A DNA stretch of 64,000 nucleotides from Halomonas borealis (GCF_004798905.1 NZ_SDMO01000001.1:248001-312000), one strand, 5' to 3'. Positions 1-8,786 are shown, numbered from the stretch's first letter. Numbers and translations are program-made. Notes: generated by a model from the letters alone, not told the origin.

Positions 1-172
1 TGCCTTCCTCAGGCAGCGGATAGTGGCCGCGGGGCCATTCGCCCTCCTCTTCGGCCTGAGAAGCGCCGATGAGTGCCAGCCAACCGGCCAGCACCCCCAC
101 CACTGTGCGTTTTCGGAGCTGCCACAATGGAGCTTCTCTCGCTGTACCAGAGTGAGGTTTCGATAACGCCAT
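1..172 (-). CDS. Secreted protein of unknown function, 3' end outside window
   Basis: Reading the minus strand from the ATG at 172 gives an open frame that runs off the left edge (about 57 residues seen). A strong Shine-Dalgarno (AAGGAGAG) sits just upstream, which supports this start. The visible N-terminus has a basic stretch followed by a hydrophobic helix and an ASQA-type cleavage site, then an acidic mature start, so export is likely. It follows lnt in the same direction after 29 nt and probably belongs to the metal-resistance transcript. I do not recognise the family from this fragment. Confidence 0.6.
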   Translation of the reverse strand, partial: MALSKPHSGTAREAPLWQLRKRTVVGVLAGWLALIGASQAEEEGEWPRGHYPLPEEG

Positions 173-201
173 AATTCTCTCCTTTTTTGACTGGACCATT
201 A

Positions 202-1704
202 TCATCCAGACCGACGTGTGTTAATTCGCCATCCATGCAGCACCAGTAAGGCGGCCAATAGCCAGATTGGCCAGCTACCGGTTCGGGTGAACGGCGTGTT
301 TCCCACCATGGGCCGCACCTCGCCGCGAAGGCTCGTCGCCTGGAACTGTGGTGCGCGGGCTGTGACACTGCCCTGAGGATCGACGATGGCAGTCATCCCG
401 TTGCTGGTGGCGCGAATCAGGTATCGGCCGTTCTCCAGCGCACGCAGACGGGCCATCTGCAAATGCTGCAGGGGGCCGATGGAGCGGCCGAACCAGGTGT
501 CGTTGGAGACCGTCAGCAGTAGCTCGGCAGCGCGCGCCTGCTCGGCGACCCGGTCGGCATAGATGATCTCGTAGCAGATGGCGTTACCGATGGTGGTTCC
601 GGCGGCGTGGATCGGCCCCTGAGCTTCGGGCCCGGGCGTCATGGTCGGCATGGGCAGGTCGAAGAAGGCGATGGTGCCGGCGAGCAGGCTCTCCAGCGGC
701 AGGTACTCGCCGAAGGGTACCAGACGCGCCTTGCGGTAGTGGCCCTCGGCGTTACCCAGGCCGATCACGCTATTGTAGTAGTCGCCGCCGTCGCGCTGCA
801 GGATGCCGGTGAGCAGGGCGGTGTCGGGGGCGAGGTTGGACTGCACCCGCTCCAGTATGGGCCGCGCCTCCTCCTCGAACATTGGCAGCGCCACCTCGGG
901 CCAGACCATCAGGTCGATGCCGTCGGGCTGCTCCCCGGTCAACGCCGTGTAGATGTTGACCGCCTCGCGCTGGCCTTGGGCACTCCACTTGATGCTCTGG
1001 TCGAGGTTGCCTTGCAACAGCGCCACGCTGAGCGGCTCGCCGGCCGGGCTGGTCCACTGACCCGGCAAGGCTAACGGGGCCAGCCACAGGGCGGCGATAG
1101 GGGCAAGGGCCCACCAGCGTCGGCGCAGCAGCTCCACGCCCAGGGTGCCGGTCAGGGCGGTGATCAGCGACAGAAGATAGACGCCGCCCACCGGGGCCCA
1201 GGCCGCCAGCGGCGAGTCCACTTGGGACGTGCCCAGCAGCAGCCAGGGAAACCCGGTAAACAGCCAGGTGCGCAGCCACTCGCTGAGAACCCAGGTGCCG
1301 GCGAAGCTGAGGAAGGCCAGGCGTCGGCCCGTGACGCGGCGATAGAGCCAGAAGGGCACGGTATAGAACAGCGCCAGGCTGGCCACGAACAGACCGGTGA
1401 GGAAGAGCGCCAGGAGCGCCCCCGTATCCCCATAGCCGTGGATTGCGACGAAGACCCAGGAGGCACCGGAGCCGAACAGGCCCACGCCATAGCACCAGCC
1501 ACGGAGCGCGGCTTGAGCGGGTGTCAGGGCATGGATGCCGACATAGACCAGGGCCACCGCCACAGGGCCCAGCCACCACAGCGTGAAGGGCGCGGCGCTG
1601 AGGGTGGTCAGCCCCCCGGCGGTCAGGGCCAGCAAACAGCCGAGGACCGGAGAGAGCCGTCCGACAGGCGTCATGTCCCGGACTGGCTGGTTCTGTGCAT
1701 CCAT
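202..1704 (-). CDS. lnt: Apolipoprotein N-acyltransferase
   Basis: 500 residues, a normal length. Lnt adds the third acyl chain to the N-terminal Cys of apolipoproteins at the periplasmic face of the inner membrane. The N-terminal third is a set of membrane helices and the rest is a nitrilase-type domain. The catalytic triad is visible: Glu270 in VWPEVALP, Lys325 in RKARLVPFGEY and Cys377 in AICYEIIY. The frame is open further upstream, but that stretch overlaps lspA, so I chose the ATG at 1704, just 4 nt past the lspA stop. A full lipoprotein-maturation pair inside a metal-efflux operon suggests it serves accessory lipoproteins; the host should have its own chromosomal copy. Confidence 0.92.
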   Translation of the reverse strand: MDAQNQPVRDMTPVGRLSPVLGCLLALTAGGLTTLSAAPFTLWWLGPVAVALVYVGIHALTPAQAALRGWCYGVGLFGSGASWVFVAIHGYGDTGALLALFLTGLFVASLALFYTVPFWLYRRVTGRRLAFLSFAGTWVLSEWLRTWLFTGFPWLLLGTSQVDSPLAAWAPVGGVYLLSLITALTGTLGVELLRRRWWALAPIAALWLAPLALPGQWTSPAGEPLSVALLQGNLDQSIKWSAQGQREAVNIYTALTGEQPDGIDLMVWPEVALPMFEEEARPILERVQSNLAPDTALLTGILQRDGGDYYNSVIGLGNAEGHYRKARLVPFGEYLPLESLLAGTIAFFDLPMPTMTPGPEAQGPIHAAGTTIGNAICYEIIYADRVAEQARAAELLLTVSNDTWFGRSIGPLQHLQMARLRALENGRYLIRATSNGMTAIVDPQGSVTARAPQFQATSLRGEVRPMVGNTPFTRTGSWPIWLLAALLVLHGWRINTRRSG

Positions 1705-1708
1705 GCCG

Positions 1709-2212
1709 TCACTCAGACAATCTGGGGGAGGGACGCTCACGCAAGGCCGCAATCGCAAAGGCGATGACACCCAGGAACAGGGCGATATCCGCCAGGTTGA
1801 AGGCGGGCCAGTGCCACTCTCGCCAGTAGATGTCCAGGTAGTCCACCACATACCCTCGCACCAGGCGGTCGATGCCATTACCCAGCGCGCCACCCAGCAT
1901 CAAGCTGTACCCCAGCGCCTCCAGGCGGGGCCTGGGCCTGCACAACAGGAACGTCAGCACGATAGTCGCCAACCCTGCAAAGCACAGGAAGAGGTAGCGC
2001 TGCCAGCCACCTGAATCGGCGAGGAAGCTTAAGGCCGCCCCCGTGTTCCACCAGTGACCCCAGTTGAAGAATGGGGTCAGCGGGATGGTCTGGCCATACG
2101 GCATCAGCGCCTGCACCAGCCCCTTGATGACCTGGTCGGCCAGGCCGACCATAACGGCCAGTGCCAACCAGTAGCGGCTCTGCGGCGCCATCGCTATCCG
2201 TTTCGTTCTCAT
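1709..2212 (-). CDS. lspA: Lipoprotein signal peptidase (signal peptidase II)
   Basis: 167 residues with four predicted membrane helices. LspA is an aspartyl protease that cleaves prolipoprotein signal peptides. Both catalytic motifs are present: Asp115 in NGIDRL and Asp142 in FNLADIA. The ATG at 2212 overlaps the stop of the upstream P-type ATPase by four bases (ATGA), implying translational coupling. An lspA homologue next to a Pb/Cd/Zn ATPase is known from lead operons (PbrC and the PbrBC fusion of Cupriavidus). The neighbourhood therefore points to a metal-linked paralogue rather than the housekeeping gene. Confidence 0.93.
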   Translation of the reverse strand: MRTKRIAMAPQSRYWLALAVMVGLADQVIKGLVQALMPYGQTIPLTPFFNWGHWWNTGAALSFLADSGGWQRYLFLCFAGLATIVLTFLLCRPRPRLEALGYSLMLGGALGNGIDRLVRGYVVDYLDIYWREWHWPAFNLADIALFLGVIAFAIAALRERPSPRLSE

Positions 2213-4404
2213 GACGTGGCTGCCTGGTAGCGCGGGCTTGCCGAGCCAGTCGTGGCATTGCCTGGCGAGAAGCGATAACCCAGCAACCGCATGGCGTTCA
2301 GGGTCACCAGCACGGTGGCGCCGGTATCCGCCATCACCGCGATCCACATGCCGGTGATGCCCAGCGCCGTGGTCACCAGGAAAATGGCCTTCAGGCCCAG
2401 CGCCAGGGCGACGTTGGTCTTGACGTTGCGCAGCGTGGCTCGGGACAGGGCGATCAGCTCGGCGATGCCGCCGACGCGGTTCTTGAGCAGCGCCGCATCC
2501 GCGGTTTCCAGTGCCACATCCGTGCCGCCGCCCATGGCGATGCCCACTTCTGCCGCGGCCAGCGCCGGCGCATCGTTGATGCCGTCGCCCACCTTGCCGA
2601 CGGGGCCTCGGCCGGCGGCCTGCCAGTCACGAACGCGCTGGGCCTTGTCCTCGGGCATCAGCTCGCCATGTGCCTCGATGCCCAGGCTGTCACCGATGGC
2701 CGCGGCGGTACGCGCATTGTCACCGCTGAGCATCACTGCCTGCACGCCCAGGCGCGACAGCGCCGTCAGCCCCTCCCGGGCATCGTCACGCGGCTCATCG
2801 CGCACGGCGATCAGGCCCAGCGGATGCTCGCCTTCGACCAGCACGGCGAGACTCTTGCCGGCCCCCTCCAGCTCGGCGATCCGAGCGCTCAGGTCGTGAT
2901 CGAGAGCGGCCTGCTCTGCCAGGTGGCGGGGGGTGATCAGGCTCAACTCACGCCCCTCGACCCGACCGGCGACCCCTCGGCCCGACAGGGCGCGGCTCTC
3001 ACTCGCCAGTGGAAGGGAAAGGCCCAACTGCTCAGCGTGGGCGAGGATGGCCGTGGCTATGGGGTGGCTGGAGTCACGTTCCATCCCAGCCGCCAGCCTC
3101 AGGATCTCTTGCGTGCCTTGGCCAGTGGCCCAGTCCTCCACGTCGGTGACCTTGGGGGTGCCGGCGGTGAGGGTGCCGGTCTTGTCCAGCGCCACCGTCC
3201 GCAGCTTACCCAGCTGTTCGAGCACCGCGCCGCCCTTGATCAGCAGGCCCCGCCGGGCGCCCGCCGAGAGGCCGGCAGCGATCGCCGCGGGGGTTGAGAT
3301 CACCAGAGCACAGGGACAGGCGATCAACAGCAGGGCCAGGGCGCGATAGATCGATTCCGACCAGGCCATGGTCGAGACCAGCGGCGGCACCACCGCCATC
3401 AGCAGGGCGAGCCCCACCACCGCCGGCATGTAGTAGCGAGCGAAGCGGTCGATGAAACGTGCCACCGGCGCCTTGGCGGCCTGGGCCTCCTCCACCAGGC
3501 GGATGACCCGTGCGATGGTGTTGTCCTCGGCGCCGCGGGTTACCTCCACCTCCAGGGCGGCATCGAGGTTGACCGTGCCGGCAAAGACGTCGTCCCCCGG
3601 CGCCCGCGTGCGGGGCACCGACTCCCCGTTGATCGGTGACTCATCCAGGTCGGATTCGCCGGTCAGAATACGTCCATCGCAGGGCACGCGGTCGCCCGGT
3701 CGCACCAGGACTCGCTGCCCAGGCGTGAGCGAGGCGGCCGAAACCTCACGGGTATCCCCATCCTCCATCAGCCTCGCCGTGGACGGCGTCAGGTCCGCCA
3801 GGGCCGAGATGCTGCGTCGCGCCCTCGACGCGGCCACCCCCTCCAGCAACTCGCCTACGGCGAACAGGAAGACCACCACTGCCGCTTCGGCGGCGGCATT
3901 GATGGCCAGGGCCCCCAAGGCGGCGATGCTCATCAGCATCTCGATGGTGAAGGGGTTGCGCATCTTCAGCGCACCCCAGGCGCCTTGTGCAATGGGCACC
4001 AACCCCACCAGGGTGGCCGCAACGAAGGGCCAGTTGCCTAGGCTAGGCCAGACCAGGCGGAGAACGAAGGCCAGAGCCAGCAGCCCCCCCGTGACGAGCA
4101 CCAAGCGTCCCTTGGCGGTCTGCCACCAAGAGGCCGGAGCGGCATCCGCCTCATCTCCCTCATCATCGGTGGCAAGCTGGTAGCCGAGCTCGTTAAGGAT
4201 CCGCTCGATCGCCTCATGAGAAGGCGTCGTATCCTGTTGAGGGTGAATCCTCACCGATCCGGTGACCGAACTGGCCGACACCTCCCCGATGCCCTCCAGG
4301 CGGCCCAGAGCGGCCTCTACCTTGCGCTCGCAGCCGCCGCAGTCCATGCCTTCCACCTGCAGTGTCAGCGTCGACGAGATAGTGCTTTGCGTTGGTTCGG
4401 TCAT
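2209..4404 (-). CDS. zntA: Zn2+/Cd2+/Pb2+-exporting P1B-type ATPase
   Basis: 731 residues. An N-terminal heavy-metal-associated domain has the motif GMDCGGC near residues 19-25. The transport core shows the CPC motif in the sixth helix (about residue 364), the phosphorylated Asp in DKTGTL (about 404) and the hinge GDGIND (about 605). The C-terminal MADTGATVLV segment carries the Asp used by ZntA-type pumps for divalent ions, which favours Zn/Cd/Pb over Cu+. It is transcribed divergently from a MerR regulator through a promoter with a 19-bp spacer, and is followed by overlapping lspA and then lnt. CadA or PbrA are equally fair names. Confidence 0.93.
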   Translation of the reverse strand: MTEPTQSTISSTLTLQVEGMDCGGCERKVEAALGRLEGIGEVSASSVTGSVRIHPQQDTTPSHEAIERILNELGYQLATDDEGDEADAAPASWWQTAKGRLVLVTGGLLALAFVLRLVWPSLGNWPFVAATLVGLVPIAQGAWGALKMRNPFTIEMLMSIAALGALAINAAAEAAVVVFLFAVGELLEGVAASRARRSISALADLTPSTARLMEDGDTREVSAASLTPGQRVLVRPGDRVPCDGRILTGESDLDESPINGESVPRTRAPGDDVFAGTVNLDAALEVEVTRGAEDNTIARVIRLVEEAQAAKAPVARFIDRFARYYMPAVVGLALLMAVVPPLVSTMAWSESIYRALALLLIACPCALVISTPAAIAAGLSAGARRGLLIKGGAVLEQLGKLRTVALDKTGTLTAGTPKVTDVEDWATGQGTQEILRLAAGMERDSSHPIATAILAHAEQLGLSLPLASESRALSGRGVAGRVEGRELSLITPRHLAEQAALDHDLSARIAELEGAGKSLAVLVEGEHPLGLIAVRDEPRDDAREGLTALSRLGVQAVMLSGDNARTAAAIGDSLGIEAHGELMPEDKAQRVRDWQAAGRGPVGKVGDGINDAPALAAAEVGIAMGGGTDVALETADAALLKNRVGGIAELIALSRATLRNVKTNVALALGLKAIFLVTTALGITGMWIAVMADTGATVLVTLNAMRLLGYRFSPGNATTGSASPRYQAATS

Positions 4405-4440
4405 GGCGTTGCTTCTCCGAATGTCTTAATCTTATTTTGA

Positions 4441-4471
4441 AGCATAATCCCTGTAGCAACTACAGGTTCAA
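4441..4471 (-). promoter_or_regulatory. MerR-type promoter/operator of the Zn/Cd/Pb ATPase
   Basis: On the minus strand, TTGAAC (4471-4466) and TATGCT (4446-4441) are separated by 19 bp, the over-long spacing typical of MerR-activated promoters. The spacer holds the perfect dyad CTGTAG-CAA-CTACAG (4451-4465). It lies between the divergent ATPase and MerR genes and is the expected binding site of the MerR protein. Confidence 0.85.
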
Positions 4472-4493
4472 GTCATGCGAGAGGAGCATCAGG

Positions 4494-4952
4494 ATGCCGG
4501 AGATTAGCCATGCCATCGGTATCGGCGAGCTGGCACGGCGCGCCGGCTGCAAGCCTGAAACGGTGCGCTATTATGAGCGCATCGGGCTGATGGGCGATGC
4601 ATCGCGTACCGAGGGTGGGCAGCGGCGCTATGGCGAAGAAGCTGTCAGGCGGCTGACCTTCATTCGCCATGCCCGAGACTTTGGCTTCTCGGTGGATGCG
4701 GTGCGTGAGCTACTGGCGATGTCCGACCAGCCCGACATGCCCTGTCAGGAGGTCGATGCCGTTGCCAAGCATCACCTGGAGGAAGTGGAGTCGCGGCTGC
4801 AGCGGCTCTCGGCACTGCGTGACGAGCTCAAGCGGATGGTGAGCCAGTGCGCCGGCAGCAAGGTCGAGAGCTGTCGCATCATCGAGGTGCTGAGTGATCA
4901 CCAGTTGTGTATCAGTGAGGCAGCCCACAAAGGCGCTCACGATTTGGGATAA
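4494..4952 (+). CDS. MerR-family metal-responsive activator (CadR/PbrR/ZntR-like)
   Basis: 152 residues. The N-terminal winged helix-turn-helix (IGELARRAGCKPETVRYYERIGLM) and the DFGFSVDAVREL segment are typical of the family, followed by a long dimerisation helix. Candidate metal ligands are the Cys in DMPCQEV and the pair in QCAGSKVESC near the C-terminus, a pattern seen in Zn/Cd/Pb sensors rather than Cu+ sensors. The frame is open upstream, but the ATG at 4494 matches the family start and leaves the divergent operator free. It should activate the ATPase promoter at 4441-4471 and possibly the similar promoter at 8223-8253. Confidence 0.88.
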   Translation: MPEISHAIGIGELARRAGCKPETVRYYERIGLMGDASRTEGGQRRYGEEAVRRLTFIRHARDFGFSVDAVRELLAMSDQPDMPCQEVDAVAKHHLEEVESRLQRLSALRDELKRMVSQCAGSKVESCRIIEVLSDHQLCISEAAHKGAHDLG

Positions 4953-5154
4953 CCTCCTGTGCGTCCCAGCGTGCCCTAGTTGAGACATTCAGGAACAGCA
5001 TGATCACCAACTTCATAGAGAAGCCCAGGGTCGCCTTGTTCTGGTGACCGCTGCGGTGGGCCTGGGGAATGATCTCGCGGCTAATGACATACATCATCGC
5101 GCCGGCGGCGGGGCTGCCTAAAAACCCCAGTGTGACTGGCGAGACACCGTCCAT
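4912..5154 (-). pseudogene. C-terminal remnant of a ZIP-family metal transporter
   Basis: An 80-codon frame whose N-terminal half reads like the last two helices of a ZIP transporter (GAMMYVISREIIPQAHRSGH, then ATLGFSMKLVIMLFLNV). The reading frame closes 15 codons upstream of the first Met and no SD is seen. The last 25 codons run antisense into the MerR gene and look unrelated. I take it as a truncated relic of a zinc transporter once linked to the cluster. Confidence 0.6.
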
Positions 5155-5262
5155 AACCCCTGCCCGTGTGAAGTGAGTGCCGCTGAGGCTGTAGCGTCAC
5201 GCGACGCTAGGTACATTGTGCCCACCGAGGCGTGTTTCACAGCAAGTCCACCTAAAGGCTTG

Positions 5263-6498
5263 TCAGTTCACCATTGCGGCAAGACCGGAAGCAGCGGACG
5301 TTCCGATGGCTTTTTGCAGACGTGTCCGAGCCTCGAACAGTGCGCTGCGATACTCTTGGCGTGTGGGTGACTCACTCAGAATAATGCGCTGCCCTTCCTC
5401 GAGGGGATCTACGGGGCGGTCATCCACTCTCACTTCGTAGTGCAGGTTGGGCCCCGTGGCGAGTCCGGAAGCCCCTACCTCACCCAGTTTGTCGCCGGCC
5501 TTGATGGGGGCCCCGACCGCCAGGCTGGCAGCGAAACGGCTGAGATGCGTATAGCGACTGATGGTGCCCGTATCATGTTTTATCTCGACAACACGTCCAT
5601 AACCTCCCCGGCGACCGATGAAGGAGACGCGCCCCGGCGCAGTGGCCATGACCGGGGTGCCGCGAGGCGCGGCAAGATCGATACCGTCATGACGTCGGAC
5701 CCCGCCGTACACGGGATGGCGCCGGTTGCCGAAGGGGGATGTCAGGCGTGCGCCGAGAATCGGGAACTGCAAGGTGTCTTGGAGGCTACCGTCCTTGAAG
5801 AGCATCACGCTGGCTCTCTGGTCCGCCGGCCATACTAGCTCCAGCCGCTCCGCCTGGTCAGCCAACCCCATATAGGTCAGACGGGGAGGCCCGACTCGAG
5901 TGCCATCCTCACGGCGATCTTCTTCCCACAGTAACTGCAGGCGCTCGCCACCCGAGATATCTCGGCGTGTGTCCATGAGTCCGCCCAGCAGCATGTCAAG
6001 CTCTGCAGCGAAACGCCTGGGTACCCCCTCAGCCGCCAAGGCGGCATAGAGTGACGTCTTGACGTCTACTTCACGACCCAGGGTCAGGGTGTCGAGGCGA
6101 GGCTGGACAATGCGCGTCGACGGACGCTCACCCAGGGTGACGACGTACTGAATACCCGAGTCACGCTCGATGGCCACCGACACCGGCTGTCCCGTCGCCA
6201 GAGAGGTGAAAGTGATACGATCTCCGGGCCGCAATCGTCTCGGGTCGAACCTCTCCGCCAGCGAGGTCGCCGCTTGGGTGCGCGTCTCGGTATTCACGCC
6301 AAGCTGTTGCAGCAGTGCGTCCAGGGTATCCCCTGGTTCCACGGTGAGCTTTTGAGCGACGCGACCCACCTTCGCGATAGCTTGTGCCCTGTCCGATGCC
6401 GGCTTGGCAGGTGATAATCCGGCACGCTCTTGCCCACGGGCTTCGGCCAACACGGGGCTCAGGACCATCAGTCCCACTAGCAACCAGCGTCGTGTCAT
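5263..6498 (-). CDS. M23-family metallopeptidase with LysM/OapA-like N-terminal region
   Basis: 411 residues. A signal peptide (cleavage around AEARG) precedes a LysM/OapA-like segment (VEPGDTLDALLQQLGV) and a C-terminal peptidase domain. The zinc ligands of the lysostaphin-type fold are visible: His270 and Asp274 in HDGIDLA and His353 in LHYEV. Such enzymes cut peptidoglycan cross-links in the periplasm. The start overlaps the stop of the upstream DsbA-like gene by four bases, so the two are co-expressed. Its role in metal resistance is unclear; wall remodelling for envelope complexes is an inference. Confidence 0.88.
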   Translation of the reverse strand: MTRRWLLVGLMVLSPVLAEARGQERAGLSPAKPASDRAQAIAKVGRVAQKLTVEPGDTLDALLQQLGVNTETRTQAATSLAERFDPRRLRPGDRITFTSLATGQPVSVAIERDSGIQYVVTLGERPSTRIVQPRLDTLTLGREVDVKTSLYAALAAEGVPRRFAAELDMLLGGLMDTRRDISGGERLQLLWEEDRREDGTRVGPPRLTYMGLADQAERLELVWPADQRASVMLFKDGSLQDTLQFPILGARLTSPFGNRRHPVYGGVRRHDGIDLAAPRGTPVMATAPGRVSFIGRRGGYGRVVEIKHDTGTISRYTHLSRFAASLAVGAPIKAGDKLGEVGASGLATGPNLHYEVRVDDRPVDPLEEGQRIILSESPTRQEYRSALFEARTRLQKAIGTSAASGLAAMVN

Positions 6499-7172
6499 GA
6501 TGCATCCTCTTCGCCGGAGACCTCGGCTACCTCACGGTTAACGGCGTCGACCAGCTCCTGCATGCCGAAGGGGTCCAACAGCTCGCCATTGACGAAGAAG
6601 GTCGGCGTCTTGCTGATCTGGTTGGCCTCGACGTCAGCCTTGTCCTGGTCGTAGACCGCCTGTGCCTCTGGTGAATTGAGCTGCTCTTCGGCTGCGGTTC
6701 TGTCCAGCCCGGCCTCGCTGGCGATCTCCATGATCGCTTCCTCATCGACACTGCCATGAGCCGCCCACTGGCTCTGGCGAGCCAGCAGCGCCTCCAGCAC
6801 CGGTTGGAAGGCATCCTGACGCCTGGCGACCTCCAGCACGCGAATGGCGGTTTCGGATACGTCTCCATGGAAGGGGGTGTAGCGCACCACCAGCCGCACC
6901 TTCTCGGGGTACTCTTCCAGGATGCGTTTGGTCAGCGGGTAGAAGGCGCGGCAGGCCTCACAGGCCGGGTCGAAGAACTCCACGATCGTCACAGGTGCCT
7001 CTTCCGGCCCCAGGACCGGCGAGTGTGCACGCACCAGCGAATTCTCGGCCTGTGCCCCCTCTCGGCTGGCCGTCTCGGCGCCCATGCCCAACAGCGAGGG
7101 CCTCGACACGATCACAATGATGGCCGTCAGCATCAACGCTCCGACCAGGATAAAAGTCGCTTTTTTGTACAT
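6495..7172 (-). CDS. DsbA/DsbG-like periplasmic thiol-disulfide protein
   Basis: About 225 residues with one N-terminal membrane anchor and a thioredoxin-fold DsbA domain. The active site is CEAC (Cys71 and Cys74) after the motif EFFDPA, and the cis-Pro loop appears as SKTPTFFVNG. A TTG codon 18 nt upstream is in frame, but the ATG at 7172 has better spacing from the AGAGA stretch. CEAC is an unusual dipeptide compared with CPHC of DsbA, so redox strength cannot be guessed. It overlaps the M23 peptidase gene and lies downstream of the CDF exporter. Confidence 0.85.
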   Translation of the reverse strand: MYKKATFILVGALMLTAIIVIVSRPSLLGMGAETASREGAQAENSLVRAHSPVLGPEEAPVTIVEFFDPACEACRAFYPLTKRILEEYPEKVRLVVRYTPFHGDVSETAIRVLEVARRQDAFQPVLEALLARQSQWAAHGSVDEEAIMEIASEAGLDRTAAEEQLNSPEAQAVYDQDKADVEANQISKTPTFFVNGELLDPFGMQELVDAVNREVAEVSGEEDAS

Positions 7173-7209
7173 TCTTTCTCTCAATTTCAAAGAGTTGGGT
7201 TTAAAGCAA

Positions 7210-7257
7210 GCTCAGGATGCTGCTGAGTGGAGCTCAGCCGCTGATGGGTGCCTGAGC
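7210..7257. other. Nested inverted repeat between CDF and DsbA-like genes
   Basis: Outer arms GCTCAGG (7210-7216) and CCTGAGC (7251-7257) enclose an inner stem GCTGAG/CTCAGC (7222-7227 and 7233-7238). No U-tract follows, so intrinsic termination is doubtful; it may stabilise the CDF mRNA end. Confidence 0.4.
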
Positions 7258-7273
7258 AAGCAAATATGGCGTG

Positions 7274-8188
7274 TTACTCATGCCCAAAAAGGTTGGCATC
7301 CTGATGAGCGTGATCAATATGCTCAAATTCCAAACTGGAGTGGCCAATGCCAAAGCGCGCTTTCAGCTGAGCTTTGATATTTACCTTGATCGCCTCGAGC
7401 TGGCGCCATCCGGCTTCCGTGATAACCACGTGGCAGTCAAGCGCGGCGGTGTTCTCCTGCATTTGCCATAGGTGAACATGATGCACATCCTCAACCCCTT
7501 GGACGTCACGCAGGGCTTCAATGACTGATTGACCATCGATATCGGGTGGCGAGCCCAACATCAGTGTCCGGACAGGGCCGCCTATCTCAGTAAAGGCGAG
7601 ATAAAGAATATAGAGCGCAATGCCGATCGTAATCGCGGGGTCTACCCAGCGCATGTCATACAGCAGAATCAGTGAGCCCCCGATGATCACGGCGATGGAC
7701 GCAAAGGCATCCGACAGGTTGTGCAGGAAGAGGGCGCGGATATTGACGCTATGTTTTTGCATCGACCAGGTGAGCAAGGCCGTTAGCGCATCGACAAGAA
7801 GAGCGACAATACCGATGATTACGACTATCCAGCCCTTAATCTCTGGCGGGTCGATCATGCGCATGGCGCCTTCATAAATTAGATAAATGCCAACGATAAT
7901 GAGGGTGGTGTAGTTGATCAGCGCTGCGACAACCTCGATTCGGCCATAGCCAAACGTCATCTGTGAGTCTGGCGGTCGTCTCGCGATCTTGCGGGCAGCA
8001 AACGCAATGACAAGCGCAGCCATGTCGGAAAAATTATGCAGCGCATCCGCGATCAGCGAGAGGCTTCCCGCCAGGATACCCCCAACGATCTGGGCAATGG
8101 TCAATATCCCGTTGGCCCAGATGGCGATGCTCACCCGACGATCACCAGAGGTGGGATCAATGTGGGGATGATCGTGATGATGTCCCAT
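7274..8188 (-). CDS. Cation diffusion facilitator (Zn/Cd-type, CzcD-like)
   Basis: 304 residues. It has a His-rich N-terminus (MGHHHDHPHID), six membrane helices and a C-terminal cytoplasmic ferredoxin-like domain. The transport-site pairs are HNFSD in helix 2 and HNLSD in helix 5, the HD-HD arrangement of zinc/cadmium exporters. CDF proteins exchange metal for protons at the inner membrane. It is probably the first gene of the CDF, DsbA-like, M23 series, with a MerR-type promoter directly upstream. Substrate is inferred from the motif and neighbours. Confidence 0.9.
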   Translation of the reverse strand: MGHHHDHPHIDPTSGDRRVSIAIWANGILTIAQIVGGILAGSLSLIADALHNFSDMAALVIAFAARKIARRPPDSQMTFGYGRIEVVAALINYTTLIIVGIYLIYEGAMRMIDPPEIKGWIVVIIGIVALLVDALTALLTWSMQKHSVNIRALFLHNLSDAFASIAVIIGGSLILLYDMRWVDPAITIGIALYILYLAFTEIGGPVRTLMLGSPPDIDGQSVIEALRDVQGVEDVHHVHLWQMQENTAALDCHVVITEAGWRQLEAIKVNIKAQLKARFGIGHSSLEFEHIDHAHQDANLFGHE

Positions 8189-8222
8189 GCGTTATCCTTG
8201 TGGTGTCACGTGATGACCCAGC

Positions 8223-8253
8223 AATATAAAACCTATAGCGACTCAAGCTTCAA
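8223..8253 (-). promoter_or_regulatory. Probable MerR-type promoter of the CDF gene
   Basis: On the minus strand TTGAAG (8253-8248) and TATATT (8228-8223) are separated by 19 bp. The spacer contains CGCTATAGG, resembling half of the dyad at 4451-4465 but without a perfect mirror half. It lies 35 nt before the CDF start. Assignment to the local MerR protein is an inference. Confidence 0.5.
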
Positions 8254-8361
8254 GCCCGAACTCTGTTGAAGAGTGAGCTGGGATTAGGCGTGTGGAACTT
8301 TGCATAGTGGGCGCTGCACCAAATTGGCTACCATGTTCCATGCCCCCAGAAGGAGCCCATT

Positions 8362-8730
8362 GTGATACCCAAGCCTTACTCGCACGCCTGGCTGATGAGC
8401 TTGGCTTTACTGCTGATGGTGGTAACGTCAGTCCTCGCCGAGCCACAGCTGCCTGACTTCACGGAACTAATCGACGCATGCGCGTGGCCATGCGCTTCCG
8501 GGAGCCCCCCCCTGGAGCCTGTGCTCGACCGCCGCCGAATCGACCGGCCCATGAGCGCGTATCTCGCCAATGCCGGACATGACCAGCCCCTGCACGATAA
8601 GCAGCAGGAGGGTCAGGTGACCGAGGCGATGACACAGGCGGTTGAGGAGCATACGGGCAGACCAGTTCGGGGGCGAAGACCGATAGTGAGGCGCGATCTG
8701 GCCGAGTCCCCTGGGGCATTGGCACGATAG
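8362..8730 (+). CDS. Small predicted secreted protein, possibly chimeric
   Basis: 122 codons from a GTG with a good SD (AGAAGGAG, 8348-8355). The first 26 residues form a convincing signal peptide ending in VLA. The remainder (after about residue 45) has the Arg/Pro-rich look of an out-of-frame reading. The minus strand offers a competing frame from 8655 with a hydrophobic segment (LTLLLLIVQGLVMSG). I suspect two truncated genes joined tail to tail. No function can be assigned. Confidence 0.35.
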   Translation: MIPKPYSHAWLMSLALLLMVVTSVLAEPQLPDFTELIDACAWPCASGSPPLEPVLDRRRIDRPMSAYLANAGHDQPLHDKQQEGQVTEAMTQAVEEHTGRPVRGRRPIVRRDLAESPGALAR

Positions 8731-8742
8731 CGTCTTTGAGCT

Positions 8743-8763
8743 TAATCCCCCCCCAGAGGGATA
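8743..8763. promoter_or_regulatory. CsoR/RcnR-type operator with C-tract
   Basis: The stretch AATCCCCCCCC-AGAGGGATA has AT-rich ends flanking a run of eight C and a GGG, the type of site bound by RcnR/NreA/CsoR-class tetramers. It sits 24 nt before the repressor start and should control both nickel genes. A weaker CCCCTGGGG dyad lies at about 8709. Confidence 0.6.
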
Positions 8764-8786
8764 GGAATACCAACAAAGAGCTGCGC

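Noticed and set aside
770-1579. Long minus-strand open frame inside lnt
   Set aside because: It is Arg/Pro/Gly-rich and lies fully within lnt in another frame; lnt has its catalytic residues, so this is a shadow.
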